A DNA stretch of 64,000 nt from Mycobacterium sp. 1164966.3 (GCF_001665395.1 NZ_LZSG01000011.1:18144-82143); one strand, 5' to 3'. Positions 35,483 to 44,529 are shown, counted from the stretch's first letter. The notes: generated by a model from the sequence alone, not told the origin. Numbers and translations are program-made.

Positions 35483-36652
35483 ATGACTGCCATCCAACGC
35501 AAACACGACGACCCGACGGCACACCTGAGCGACCAGGACATCGAGGACATCGGCGCCGAACTCGATGCCATCCGCGCCGAGGTGATCGCCAGCCGGGGTG
35601 AGCGCGACGCCGCCTACATCCGCAAGGTCATCGATGGCCACCGCAAGCTCGAATTGACCAGCCGCGCGCTGCTGCTGTTTTCACTGCTTCCGCCCGCGTG
35701 GGTATTGGGCACCGCCGGATTGGCGATCTCCAAGATCGTCGAGAACATGGAGCTCGGCCACAACATCATGCACGGTCAATGGGACTGGATGCGCGATCCC
35801 AAGATCCACTCCACCACCTGGGAGTGGGACATCGCCGTGCCGTCGGAAATGTGGAAGCACTCGCACAACGAACTGCACCACACCTACACCAACGTGCTGG
35901 GCAAGGACAAAGACCTCGGTTTTCGCATCCTGCGCGTCGACGAAGAACAGAGTTGGACACCGCTTCATCTCATCCAGCCGCTGACCAATCTCGCAAACGC
36001 GATCATCTTCCAGTACGGAATCGCCATCTACGACCTGGAGATCGACGACTACCTGAAGGGCAAGGCCGATAAGGCCGTGTTTCATCGCCAGCTCAAAGAA
36101 GTGCTCGCCAAGATCGGGAAGCAGGTGCGCAAAGACTATGCGCTGCACCCGCTGCTATCTGGTCCGGCGGCCCTCACCACTTTTACTGCCAATCTGACCG
36201 CCAACCTGGTGCGAAACCTCTGGACACACTCCGTCATCATGTGCGGGCACTTCCCCGAGGGCGTCCAGATCTACGAGAAGACATCGATCGTCGGCGAGAC
36301 GCGCGGTCAGTGGTATTTGCGGCAGATGCTCGGCTCGGCCAACATCAGCGGAAGCCCGCTGATGCACTTCATGACCGGCAACTTGTCGTTTCAGATCGAA
36401 CACCACCTTTACCCTGATCTGCCCAGCAATCGCTACCAGGAGATAGCGCCGAAGGTGCAGGACCTGTTTGAGCGCTACGGGCTCACCTACACCAACGGTC
36501 CCTTGTCGAAACAGGTTGTCTCGGCGTGGAAGAAGATCTTCAGACTTTCGTTGCCCAACGACTTCGCGCGTAAGGCGACAACTGCACTTTCTCCCACGAA
36601 CGTCACGCGTGCCGTTTTCGGGACACCCAGCGACTCGGCGGCCGCGGCGTAG
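35483..36652 (+). CDS. desA3: Membrane acyl-CoA desaturase (DesA3-like)
   Basis: 389-residue fatty-acid desaturase with three histidine boxes for the di-iron centre: HNIMH (about 93-97), HNELHH (about 128-133) and QIEHH (about 303-307). Hydrophobic stretches around 55-90 and 225-260 fit membrane hairpins. The M. tuberculosis counterpart DesA3 (Rv3229c) makes oleoyl-CoA from stearoyl-CoA. ATG 35483 is preceded by AAAGGAGAC; the upstream open frame to 35327 is spurious. The paired reductase upstream supports the assignment. Confidence 0.93.
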   Translation: MTAIQRKHDDPTAHLSDQDIEDIGAELDAIRAEVIASRGERDAAYIRKVIDGHRKLELTSRALLLFSLLPPAWVLGTAGLAISKIVENMELGHNIMHGQWDWMRDPKIHSTTWEWDIAVPSEMWKHSHNELHHTYTNVLGKDKDLGFRILRVDEEQSWTPLHLIQPLTNLANAIIFQYGIAIYDLEIDDYLKGKADKAVFHRQLKEVLAKIGKQVRKDYALHPLLSGPAALTTFTANLTANLVRNLWTHSVIMCGHFPEGVQIYEKTSIVGETRGQWYLRQMLGSANISGSPLMHFMTGNLSFQIEHHLYPDLPSNRYQEIAPKVQDLFERYGLTYTNGPLSKQVVSAWKKIFRLSLPNDFARKATTALSPTNVTRAVFGTPSDSAAAA

Positions 36653-36712
36653 ACCGCGGGCACTTAAACGAAGGTGCTTCAAAGTTGGCGCCTGCAGCGC
36701 AATACTGGACGA

Positions 36713-37099
36713 GTGGTTGATCGCAACGTGCTGGGCGGCCCGCTGGAACCGTGCGGTACCGACCCGCTCACCGGTTTCTATCGCGACGGCTGCTGCTCGA
36801 GTGGCACCGAGGACATTGGCAGGCACACGATCTGTGTCGTGGTGACCGCAGAGTTTCTGGAACACCAGCGTTCGATCGGAAACGACCTGCTGACGCCGGT
36901 GCCCGAGTACCGCTTTCCCGGCCTGCTGCCAGGCGACCGCTGGTGCGTCACAGCCCTGAACTGGCTGCGAGCCCACAACGACGGCTGCGCCGCCCCAGTG
37001 GTGTTGGCGTCCACCAACGAACGCACCCTCGAGGTGGTGCCGCTCGAGGCGCTGCTGGAGCACAAAGTCGACGTCCCCGACGATTTGGCTAATCTGTAG
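36713..37099 (+). CDS. DUF2237 family protein
   Basis: 128 residues, beginning at GTG 36713 where the family pattern NVLGGPLEPCGTDPLTGFYRDGCC starts. GRHTICVVVTAEFLE, GLLPGDRWCVTALNWLRAHNDG and the C-terminal VPLEALLEHKVD complete the DUF2237 signature. Five cysteines, four of them near the N-terminus or middle, may bind metal. Function is unknown. Its stop lies 2 bp from the stop of the M1 peptidase on the other strand. Confidence 0.88.
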   Translation: MVDRNVLGGPLEPCGTDPLTGFYRDGCCSSGTEDIGRHTICVVVTAEFLEHQRSIGNDLLTPVPEYRFPGLLPGDRWCVTALNWLRAHNDGCAAPVVLASTNERTLEVVPLEALLEHKVDVPDDLANL

Positions 37100-37101
37100 C
37101 G

Positions 37102-38418
37102 TTACGGCACTTCCGTCGAGTGCAGCCACGCATCCCACAACGGCCGCAGCGATTCGGCCGCGTAATTGGCGGCCAGGCCGGTGAAGTCGTCGGTGACGAC
37201 GGTGCCGTGGCGATAGCGGTTCGTCCAATCCCGCAGCAGCGCAAAGAATTTCTCGTCACCAAGCCGTTCGCGCAGTGCGTGCAGGGTCAACGCCCCGCGC
37301 TTGTACACGCGGTCGTCGAACATCCGGCGCGGCCCGGGATCGGTTAGCAGCAAGTCCTGAGGCCCATCCCGTAATTGCTCGTGGTAGCGACTGGCCAGCA
37401 CGTCAGCGCTTGGGCCGCCGCTGTTTTCGGACCACAGCCATTCGGCGTAGCACGCGAATCCTTCGTGCAGCCAGATATCGCGCCAGCGCCGCGCGGTCAC
37501 CGAGTTGCCGAACCACTGGTGTGCCAGCTCATGCGCGATGAGTCGCTCGCTGTCACCCGTGCCGTCGCAATGGTTGGCGCCGAAGATCGAAATCCCCTGT
37601 GCTTCAAGGGGAATTTCCAGCGGGTCGTCGGTGACGACGACGGTATAACCGTTCGCCAGCGGATAGGGTCCGAACAACTCGATGAACAATTCCATCATCT
37701 CGCCTTGCCGGGCGAAGTCCTCGTCGAAGTCGCGCCGCAACCGTTCGGGCAAGACGGCTTTGATCGGCACCGGCGCCGACGCCAGCCGCGTCGTGTCGTA
37801 GACGCCGATCTGCAGGGTGGCGAGGTAGGTCGACGTCGGCTCGGATTGTTCGTAGATCCACACCGTCTGCGAGGCCCGTACTCGTCGCGAAACCAGCTTG
37901 CCGTTGGCAACCACCCGATACCGGCTCTCGGCGCTGACCTGAATGCGATAGGCGGCTTTCGCGCCGGGGCGGTCGTTGCACGGGAACCACGACGGGGCGC
38001 CGTTGGGTTGCCCGGCGACCAGCACGCCGTCGGTCAGTTCCTCGAAACCGACGTCACCCCACAGCGACCGGGTCGGTCGCGGTGATCCGTGGTAGTGCAC
38101 GACGAGCGACAGCGCCGTTCCGGTCGCCACCTTCGACGCCAGCCGGATGCGCAATTTGCCGTCACGACAAGAGAAGTGGTCGGCGCGGCTACCGTTCACC
38201 CACACCTTCGACACCGACAAGGCATCGGAGAGGTCGAGGCTGAGCTGCTGCAGTTCGGTCAGCGTCACCGCGGTGATCGCCGCCGATCCCTTCAGCCGGT
38301 TGATGGCGACCTTGTATTCCAGGTCCAATTCGTAGCGTGACACCTGGTAACCGGGATCGCCGTTTTTCGGCAGGTATTCGTCGGCCACCGGCGGGGACGG
38401 CTTGCCATTGGCTTTCAC
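37102..38418 (-). CDS. Short M1-family zinc metallopeptidase
   Basis: 438 residues; full-length M1 aminopeptidases have about 850, so only the beta-sheet N-terminal and catalytic domains are present. HELAHQW (about 294-300) and the Glu in WLHEGFACYAEW (about 318) bind zinc. The substrate-anchoring GAMEN motif is replaced by LEAQG, so exopeptidase specificity is doubtful. The GTG start overlaps the synthetase stop (GTGA), so the two proteins are made together. No signal peptide was seen. Confidence 0.88.
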   Translation of the reverse strand: MKANGKPSPPVADEYLPKNGDPGYQVSRYELDLEYKVAINRLKGSAAITAVTLTELQQLSLDLSDALSVSKVWVNGSRADHFSCRDGKLRIRLASKVATGTALSLVVHYHGSPRPTRSLWGDVGFEELTDGVLVAGQPNGAPSWFPCNDRPGAKAAYRIQVSAESRYRVVANGKLVSRRVRASQTVWIYEQSEPTSTYLATLQIGVYDTTRLASAPVPIKAVLPERLRRDFDEDFARQGEMMELFIELFGPYPLANGYTVVVTDDPLEIPLEAQGISIFGANHCDGTGDSERLIAHELAHQWFGNSVTARRWRDIWLHEGFACYAEWLWSENSGGPSADVLASRYHEQLRDGPQDLLLTDPGPRRMFDDRVYKRGALTLHALRERLGDEKFFALLRDWTNRYRHGTVVTDDFTGLAANYAAESLRPLWDAWLHSTEVP

Positions 38419-41400
38419 GCGGCGGTGTCCCGGACGCCTTGGCGCGGCGGCCTGCCGGCGGTCTTCTTACGGGACAGGTTCCACGGCCTGATCGGGTTGC
38501 CCTGCCAGCGGGTCGACGGCGGCACCTCGTCGCCACGCACCACCAGTGACGCGGGGCCGACCGTCGCGCCGGAGCCCACTCGGGCCGCGGGCAGTGCGAC
38601 GCAATGTGGACCCAGGGTCGCACCCGGTTCCAGCACCACGCTGTCCATCCGCATGATCCGGTCATGAAACAGGTGGGTCTGCACCACGCAGCCGCGGTTG
38701 ACGGTGCAGCCGTCGCCCAGCGTGACAAGATCCGCCTCAGGCAGCCAATAGCTTTCGCACCACGCTCCGCGCCCGACGCGAGCGCCCAGCGCGCGCAGCC
38801 ACAGGTTCAGTATCGGCGTCCCGCTCGCCGCCCGGGCGAACCACGGCGCGGCGACAGTTTCGACGAAAGTATCGGCGACTTCGTTGCGCCAGACGAACGA
38901 CGACCACAGCGGAAACTCTCCGGCTCGAATACGCCCTACCACAACCCATTTCGCGATCACCGTGATGACCCCGGCGATCGCACCCGCGGACAGCAGCACC
39001 AGCCCGCCGCACAACGTCGCCCACCAGATGCCGAAAAGCCTTGTTATTGCCTGTAATAACCCAAGCACGCCCAATCCGATCGCGACCGTCGCGAACACCG
39101 GCAGCACCCGGCAGGTCTCGACCCCCGCGCGCATCGCCTTCAACCGTGTCGGCGGGTCGTAAGTGGTTTCCTCGTCTGCCTCGGCCGGGCGGCGGCGCAA
39201 CCGCATCGGCGGGCTGCCCAGCCAGGACGACCCCCGCTTGGCCTTCGGCGGCGTCGCCGAAAGAACCGCGACCAGGCCCTCGTCGGGTACGCGGCGGCCC
39301 GGCTGGGTGATGCCGGAATTGCCCAGGAATGCGCGTTTACCCACCGTCGTCTTGGCGGCGTAGATCCAGCCGCCGCCGAGCTCGTAGGACGCGACCATGG
39401 TGTCGTCGGCCAGGAACGCGCCATCCTCGATCACGGTGAACTTGGGGATCAGCAAGGCCGTCGAAATCTCGGTGCCGCGGCCAACTTTCGCGCCGAGCAG
39501 CCGCAGCCAGCTCGGCGTAAGCATGCTGGCGTAGAGCGGAAACAGGTAGTTGCGCGCACCGTCCATGAGCCGCTCGGTCGCCCACAGCTGCCAGCCCACC
39601 CGGCTGCGGACCGGGTGGTAGCCGTCGCGCAATCCGATCGATAACAGCCGTACCCCGGCCACCGTCAACACCGCATACGTCGTCAATGCGGCCAGTGCCG
39701 CCACCGGCGTCCACAGCAGCGTCGGCACAATCGCCTCCGACAACCGGCGGGTGTGCTGGACGGCTGCCGCGATCACCGCCAGGCCACTTACGACCGCGAC
39801 CAGCGGCAGCGCAGCGAGCAGCGGCGACGTCAACCCGTACACGGCGACCCAGCGGCTCCTGCGGGACGGCCGCTCGTCCGGCCACGGGTGGTGGGCCTTG
39901 CCTGACTTCACCGCCGGCGAGCCTTTCCAGTACTGGCCGTTCTTGATCTTGTCGATGACGCCGGAACCCGGTGCCACGTCGGCGTTCTTGCCGACGACAG
40001 CGCCGGGCAGCAGCGTGGTCCGCGCAGCGATCGTCGCGTCGTCGCCGACCGTGATCTTGCCGACGTGGAATACATCCCCGTCGATCCAGTGCCCGCTCAG
40101 GTCGACTTCGGGTTCGACGGCGCTGCGGTGGCCGAGCGTCAGCAACCCGGTGACCGGCGGCATCGAATGCAGGTCGACGCCCTTGCCGACATTGGCGCCC
40201 AAGGCACGCGCGTAGTACACCAACCACGGTGCGCCGGCCAGATTTTCGGCGCCGCTGGCCTCGGCGAGCCGCTCGGCGAACCACACCCGCAGATGCACCC
40301 AGCCGCCGCGTCGATAGCTGCCGGGCCGGACCTTCCACAGCAGGGTGCGGGCGAACAGCACGGCGATGCCCATGCGACCCATCGGCGTCACGAACAGCAG
40401 CAGCGCCGCCGCGACCAGCCATCGGTTCACCGGCACCGTCCACGGCACCAAGTGCAGTGCGCGTGCGACATCGTTGCCCAACGCCAGCCATGTGATCCAC
40501 TGCAGCGCGGCCAACGTCGCCAGCGGCACCGCGGCAGCCGTCTGGACCAATTGCGCCAGGCGGGGCGTCGGTCGCACCACCCGCTCGGCGGCTCGCGGCG
40601 GCGGCTCCAGCTCGTCGAGAAATCCGGCGAGGGAGCCCAGCCGCGGATGGTCATAGAGGTCGGCGACGGTGATCTGCGGGTATTCGTGGCGCAAGGTGGC
40701 GACGAGCTGCGCGGCGGCCAGCGACCCGCCGCCGAGCGCGAAGAAGTCGGCTTCGGTACTGGAAACTGGGGTGCCCAGCAGGTCCTGCCACAGACCGGCC
40801 AGCCTGCCCGCCGATCCGCCCAGGTTGTGGTCTTCCGCGTCACTGCCGCCGGGCGGCGGCCACGGCAGCGCGTCCCGGTCCACCTTGCCCGACGTGCGAG
40901 TCGGCAGCTCCTCGATTCGGATCAGGCGCGGCACCAGCGCGGCGGGAAGGTGCTCGGCAAGCTGCTTGCGCGCCTGGTCGATGTCGAACGACGTATCCGC
41001 GCTGACCAGATAGCCGACCAGCACCGGCGTGCCGATGGCAGTCTGCCGCACTGCGGCCGCTGCCCCACTGACCCCGGGCAGGTTGACCAGTGCCGAGTCG
41101 ACTTCGCCGAGCTCGATGCGGCGGCCACCGACCTTGACCTGATCGTCGCTGCGGCCGCAGAAATACAGTCCGTCGCGTTCCAGCCGGACCAGGTCTCCGC
41201 TGCGGTAGGCACGCTGCCACTCCAGCGTCGGCATCGGAGCGTACTTCTCGGCGTCCTTGTCCTTATCCAGGTAGCGAGCCAGTCCGACGCCGCCGATTAC
41301 CAACTCGCCGACTTCGCCGTAGTCGACCGGCCAGCCGTCCGCGTCGACCACGGCGAGATTCCAGCCGGGCAGCGGCAGCCCGATGCTGATCGAGCCTCCA

Positions 41401-42317
41401 CCGTCGAGCCTGGCCGCGCACGCGACCACCGTCGCCTCGGTGGGGCCGTAGGTGTTCCACACCTCGCGCCCCTCGACCGCGAGCCGGTCGGCAAGTTCTG
41501 GAGGGCAGGCTTCGCCGCCGAAGATCAGCAGCCGCACCGCTTCTAGGGCTTCGGAGGGCCACAGCGACGCCAGTGCCGGCACCGTCGACACCACGGTCAC
41601 GTCCCGGGTGACCAACCACGGTCCCAGGTCCATGCCGCTGCGTACCAGCGATCGCGGTGCGGGCACCAGGCAGGCGCCGTGCCGCCAGGCCAGCCACATC
41701 TCCTCGCACGACGCGTCGAAAGCCACCGACAATCCGGCCAGCACCCGATCACCTGGCCCAATCGGATTGTGCTGCAAGAACATCCGTGCCTCGGCGTCGA
41801 CGAACGCGGCGGCGCTGCGGTGCGTGACGGCCACGCCCTTAGGTGTGCCGGTGGATCCCGAGGTGAAGATAATCCACGCGTCGTCTCGCGCCAGCGGAGC
41901 CACGGCGCGCCAGCCCCGCGACGAGCCCGGGCCCCTGATCAGCCCGCCCTCTGTGATCACCGCCACGACGTTGGCCGCGTTGAACACCAATTCGGCGCGT
42001 TCGTCGGGGTCGTCGGCGTCAACCGGCACGTAGGCTGCGCCAGTGGCCAGCGTCGCCAGGATCGCGACATACAGCGCATAGCTGCCCGACGGCATCCGGA
42101 TGCCGATCCGATCGCCACGACCGATACCGCGCGCGGCCAGCCAGACCACGCTGTCCTCGATGTCGCTGATCAGCTCGCTGTAGGTGAGTTGCACCGTGCC
42201 GTCGTCGATCGCCGCGGCGTCCGGGTAGCGTGCGGCGGTTTCGTGGATGATGTCGACGAGCGTGCGTGGGCTCGGCGCGTCCGGCGCCAAGAGATATTGC
42301 GCTGGTATCTCCGCCAC
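38415..42317 (-). CDS. Pls/PosA-type membrane NRPS-like synthetase
   Basis: 1300 residues. The adenylation domain (about 1-500) has WIIFTSGSTGTPKGVAVTHR near 150-169, NTYGPTEATV, YRSGDLVRLERDGLYFCGRSDDQVK and GKVDRDALP with the A10 Lys. A carrier domain follows with the phosphopantetheine Ser in FFALGGGSLAAAQ (about 530). The last 700 residues are membrane helices alternating with three hexapeptide-repeat acyltransferase-like blocks, the plan of epsilon-poly-lysine synthetase (Pls) and PosA proteins. There is no condensation or thioesterase domain. The activated amino acid is unknown. Confidence 0.88.
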   Translation of the reverse strand: MAEIPAQYLLAPDAPSPRTLVDIIHETAARYPDAAAIDDGTVQLTYSELISDIEDSVVWLAARGIGRGDRIGIRMPSGSYALYVAILATLATGAAYVPVDADDPDERAELVFNAANVVAVITEGGLIRGPGSSRGWRAVAPLARDDAWIIFTSGSTGTPKGVAVTHRSAAAFVDAEARMFLQHNPIGPGDRVLAGLSVAFDASCEEMWLAWRHGACLVPAPRSLVRSGMDLGPWLVTRDVTVVSTVPALASLWPSEALEAVRLLIFGGEACPPELADRLAVEGREVWNTYGPTEATVVACAARLDGGGSISIGLPLPGWNLAVVDADGWPVDYGEVGELVIGGVGLARYLDKDKDAEKYAPMPTLEWQRAYRSGDLVRLERDGLYFCGRSDDQVKVGGRRIELGEVDSALVNLPGVSGAAAAVRQTAIGTPVLVGYLVSADTSFDIDQARKQLAEHLPAALVPRLIRIEELPTRTSGKVDRDALPWPPPGGSDAEDHNLGGSAGRLAGLWQDLLGTPVSSTEADFFALGGGSLAAAQLVATLRHEYPQITVADLYDHPRLGSLAGFLDELEPPPRAAERVVRPTPRLAQLVQTAAAVPLATLAALQWITWLALGNDVARALHLVPWTVPVNRWLVAAALLLFVTPMGRMGIAVLFARTLLWKVRPGSYRRGGWVHLRVWFAERLAEASGAENLAGAPWLVYYARALGANVGKGVDLHSMPPVTGLLTLGHRSAVEPEVDLSGHWIDGDVFHVGKITVGDDATIAARTTLLPGAVVGKNADVAPGSGVIDKIKNGQYWKGSPAVKSGKAHHPWPDERPSRRSRWVAVYGLTSPLLAALPLVAVVSGLAVIAAAVQHTRRLSEAIVPTLLWTPVAALAALTTYAVLTVAGVRLLSIGLRDGYHPVRSRVGWQLWATERLMDGARNYLFPLYASMLTPSWLRLLGAKVGRGTEISTALLIPKFTVIEDGAFLADDTMVASYELGGGWIYAAKTTVGKRAFLGNSGITQPGRRVPDEGLVAVLSATPPKAKRGSSWLGSPPMRLRRRPAEADEETTYDPPTRLKAMRAGVETCRVLPVFATVAIGLGVLGLLQAITRLFGIWWATLCGGLVLLSAGAIAGVITVIAKWVVVGRIRAGEFPLWSSFVWRNEVADTFVETVAAPWFARAASGTPILNLWLRALGARVGRGAWCESYWLPEADLVTLGDGCTVNRGCVVQTHLFHDRIMRMDSVVLEPGATLGPHCVALPAARVGSGATVGPASLVVRGDEVPPSTRWQGNPIRPWNLSRKKTAGRPPRQGVRDTAA

Positions 42318-42383
42318 CAGACGAAAATACTCAAGCCGCGGCGTTTCGAACGTCAGGCAGGGCTACTAGCGATCGCGGCGCCA

Positions 42384-42449
42384 GCACCGAGCGTGGGCTT
42401 TAGGTACGGAAACTGTGCTGAAGTCGTCCACAGCCCCCACGCTCGGCGC
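42384..42449 (-). terminator. Strong hairpin between the GntR and synthetase genes
   Basis: GCACCGAGCGTGGGCT (42384-42399) pairs with AGCCCCCACGCTCGGCGC (42432-42449) with one bulge, around a 32-nt loop. It starts 8 bp after the GntR stop and lies 67 bp before the synthetase start, so it separates the two units. The CCGAGCGTG arm recurs at 53129-53198. Confidence 0.6.
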
Positions 42450-42456
42450 CTCTAGA

Positions 42457-43101
42457 TTAGGTGCGGCGCTGCTCGAGCCAATCGGCAAGCGAGCGACCCG
42501 CGTCCAGGACATGTCGCTCCGCGATGACTCTGGCGCGCTCTGCGTCTTTGTCGCCCAGCGCGTCGAGCAATTCCTGGTGTTCGTCGAGCGAGTGCTTCTC
42601 ATGATCGGGAAACAACGTGAGGAAGTTGGTCGGCACAACCCTCGCGGCGTGTTTGATCTGGGCCATCAGCCGCGGCGAGTGCGCGGCACGGTGGATCCTC
42701 TGGTGAAAGTGCCAATTCGCCTCGCCGATGCTGTCGTCGCCGGATCGTGCGACGACGTCAGCCGCGAGCTCGCGCAGCATCTCGAGTTCGTCAGGCTCGA
42801 CACGGTCGGCCGCCCAGGCTGCTGCCTGCCCGGTCAGCACGCCGAGGATGGTGAAGCTGTCCAGCACGTCCTCCGGGCTGATGCCGATCACCGTGACGCC
42901 GCTACGTGGAGCGACCTGGACCAGGCCTTCGAAAGAGAGCTCCAGCAGCGCCTCGCGGACCGGGGTGCGGCTGGTCGCGAATTCCTCGGTGATGGCGTCC
43001 AGGTCGATGCGCGACCCGGCCGGCAAGGCTCCGGTGAGAATGCGGTCGCGAAGTTCACGAGCCGCGCGTTCCCGTACGGTGCCGGATATGTCAACTGCCA
43101 T
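42457..43101 (-). CDS. GntR-family (FCD) transcriptional regulator
   Basis: 214 residues. The winged helix (LRDRILTGALPAGSRIDLDA, then SRTPVREALLELSFEGLV) is at about 18-75. The all-helical FCD domain has candidate metal ligands His in NWHFHQRIH and His in ERHVLDAG. It is divergent from the monooxygenase-CoA-transferase-lyase operon, and two perfect palindromes lie between them. ATG 43101 is preceded by TACGAT and six bases, with no ribosome-binding site, suggesting a leaderless mRNA and autoregulation. Confidence 0.92.
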   Translation of the reverse strand: MAVDISGTVRERAARELRDRILTGALPAGSRIDLDAITEEFATSRTPVREALLELSFEGLVQVAPRSGVTVIGISPEDVLDSFTILGVLTGQAAAWAADRVEPDELEMLRELAADVVARSGDDSIGEANWHFHQRIHRAAHSPRLMAQIKHAARVVPTNFLTLFPDHEKHSLDEHQELLDALGDKDAERARVIAERHVLDAGRSLADWLEQRRT

Positions 43102-43107
43102 CCGCGC

Positions 43108-43113
43108 ATCGTA
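43108..43113 (-). promoter_or_regulatory. GntR gene -10 element, leaderless
   Basis: Reading the minus strand, TACGAT is followed by GCGCGG and then the ATG at 43101. TANNNT with a 6-nt spacing to the start codon is the usual layout of a mycobacterial leaderless promoter. Confidence 0.5.
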
Positions 43114-43119
43114 ACCGAC

Positions 43120-43129
43120 GATACGTATC
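43120..43129. promoter_or_regulatory. Palindrome GATACGTATC, candidate GntR operator 1
   Basis: Perfect 10-bp palindrome centred about 24 bp upstream of the GntR start codon, between its -10 and -35 positions. Binding there would block the regulator's own promoter. Confidence 0.5.
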
Positions 43130-43140
43130 TAGCGTTTGAA

Positions 43141-43156
43141 ATCTGATATATCAGAT
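43141..43156. promoter_or_regulatory. Palindrome ATCTGATATATCAGAT, candidate GntR operator 2
   Basis: Perfect 16-bp palindrome immediately upstream of the -10 element (43159-43164) of the monooxygenase gene. Length and symmetry suit a GntR/FCD dimer, and its place would block transcription of the catabolic operon. Confidence 0.65.
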
Positions 43157-43158
43157 GT

Positions 43159-43164
43159 TAGATT
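43159..43164 (+). promoter_or_regulatory. Monooxygenase operon -10 element, leaderless
   Basis: TAGATT is followed by CGGGTC and the ATG at 43171. No ribosome-binding site precedes the ATG. This mirrors the arrangement of the divergent GntR promoter. Confidence 0.5.
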
Positions 43165-43170
43165 CGGGTC

Positions 43171-44529
43171 ATGCGAAGCGACAAGATGGCCTTGGTTGCG
43201 TTCATGCAGGCGGGCAGCACCTCGGTGTACGCGGGCTCATGGCGGCACCCTGCGACCGAACACCGCTATCTGGACGCGTCCTACTACGCGAAGATCGGGC
43301 GCCAGCTCGAAGAAGGCTGCTTCGACCTGATGTTCTTCGACGACCGCCTGGCCATGCCGGGGGTCTACGGCGGATCGGTGGCCGACGCCGTCGGGTACGG
43401 GGCCCGGCCGGTGAAGCTGGACCTCGGCGTCGTGCTCGGGGTGCTGGCGCAGACCACGTCGCGGATCGGGCTGGGCGCAACGTACTCGACCACCTACTAC
43501 GCGCCGTTCCATGTCGCCCGCACCTTCGCGACCCTGGATCACCTGTCCGGCGGCCGGGCCGCCTGGAACGTGGTCACGTCCGTCAACGACAGCGAGGCGC
43601 AGAACTTCGGGATCGACGCCCATCTCGGTCACGACGAACGCTATGACCGCGCCGACGAGTTCATGGACGTCGTCACCGGACTGTGGGACACCTGGGAGGA
43701 CGACGCGATCCTGCACCACCGGGCTTCCGGTCGGTACGCCGACCCCGGCAAGGTGCACGAACTTGGGCACGTCGGCCATTACTTCTCCGCTCGCGGCCCG
43801 CTGACCGTTCCGCGCACGCCGCAGGGCCGGCCGGTTATCATCCAGGCCGGGTCATCGGGGCGGGGGCGTGAATTCGCTTCCCGCTGGGCGGAATTGATCT
43901 TCACCGGCGACCCGGGTATCGACGTCGCCCGCAGCCACTACGCCGACCAGAAGGACCGCATCGACGACGCCGGACGCGATCCGCGCGCGGTCCGCATCTG
44001 CCCGATGGCCTACGCCGTCGTCGGCGAATCGGAGGCTCACGCCAAGGACCGCGAAGCCATGTTCCTCAACGATCTGGTGCACCCGATGGCGTCGCTGACT
44101 CTGCTGTCGGAGCTGATGAATTACGACTTCGCACAACACGATCTGGACGACCCGGTCACCGACGAGTTGATCGCGTGCGCCTCCGGCATCCGCGGCCTGG
44201 TGCAGAACCTGCGCGCGCATATCGGTGGTGACACTGTGACAGTGCGGGATCTGGCCGGCCATCGGGCCACGCTGTTGCAGGGACCCCGCTTCGTGGGCAC
44301 CGGTGAGCAGGTTGCCGATCAGATGGCGGAGTGGTTCCAAAGCGGCGCGTGCGACGGATTCGTCCTGGCCGCAACGCATCTGCCCGGGGCATTCGAAGAC
44401 GTGGTGCGCATGGTGGTCCCGGAACTGCAGCGTCGTGGTCTGTTCCGCACCGAATACGAGTCGTCGACGTTGCGGGGACACCTTGGGCTGCAACGTCCTT
44501 CGAACACCCTCGCCGGTGCCCATGCTTGA
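43171..44529 (+). CDS. NtaA/SnaA/DszA-type flavin monooxygenase
   Basis: 452-residue FMNH2-dependent LLM monooxygenase of the nitrilotriacetate/dibenzothiophene-sulfone group. Signatures are GCFDLMFFDDRLAMP (about 50-64), YSTTYYAPFHVARTFATLDH and SGGRAAWNVVTSVNDSEAQNFG. Such enzymes need a separate flavin reductase, which is not in this operon. First gene of the GntR-controlled operon; its 3' end overlaps the CoA-transferase start by 8 bp. The substrate is not deducible. Confidence 0.9.
   Translation: MRSDKMALVAFMQAGSTSVYAGSWRHPATEHRYLDASYYAKIGRQLEEGCFDLMFFDDRLAMPGVYGGSVADAVGYGARPVKLDLGVVLGVLAQTTSRIGLGATYSTTYYAPFHVARTFATLDHLSGGRAAWNVVTSVNDSEAQNFGIDAHLGHDERYDRADEFMDVVTGLWDTWEDDAILHHRASGRYADPGKVHELGHVGHYFSARGPLTVPRTPQGRPVIIQAGSSGRGREFASRWAELIFTGDPGIDVARSHYADQKDRIDDAGRDPRAVRICPMAYAVVGESEAHAKDREAMFLNDLVHPMASLTLLSELMNYDFAQHDLDDPVTDELIACASGIRGLVQNLRAHIGGDTVTVRDLAGHRATLLQGPRFVGTGEQVADQMAEWFQSGACDGFVLAATHLPGAFEDVVRMVVPELQRRGLFRTEYESSTLRGHLGLQRPSNTLAGAHA

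Noticed and set aside
34279..35571. N-terminal extension of the PucR protein
   Set aside because: The frame runs across the reductase gene on the other strand; ATG 34278 has a clear AGGAG.
38415..42317. Siderophore or non-ribosomal peptide biosynthetic cluster
   Set aside because: There is no condensation or thioesterase domain, no MbtH-like protein and no other modules; the layout fits Pls/PosA proteins.
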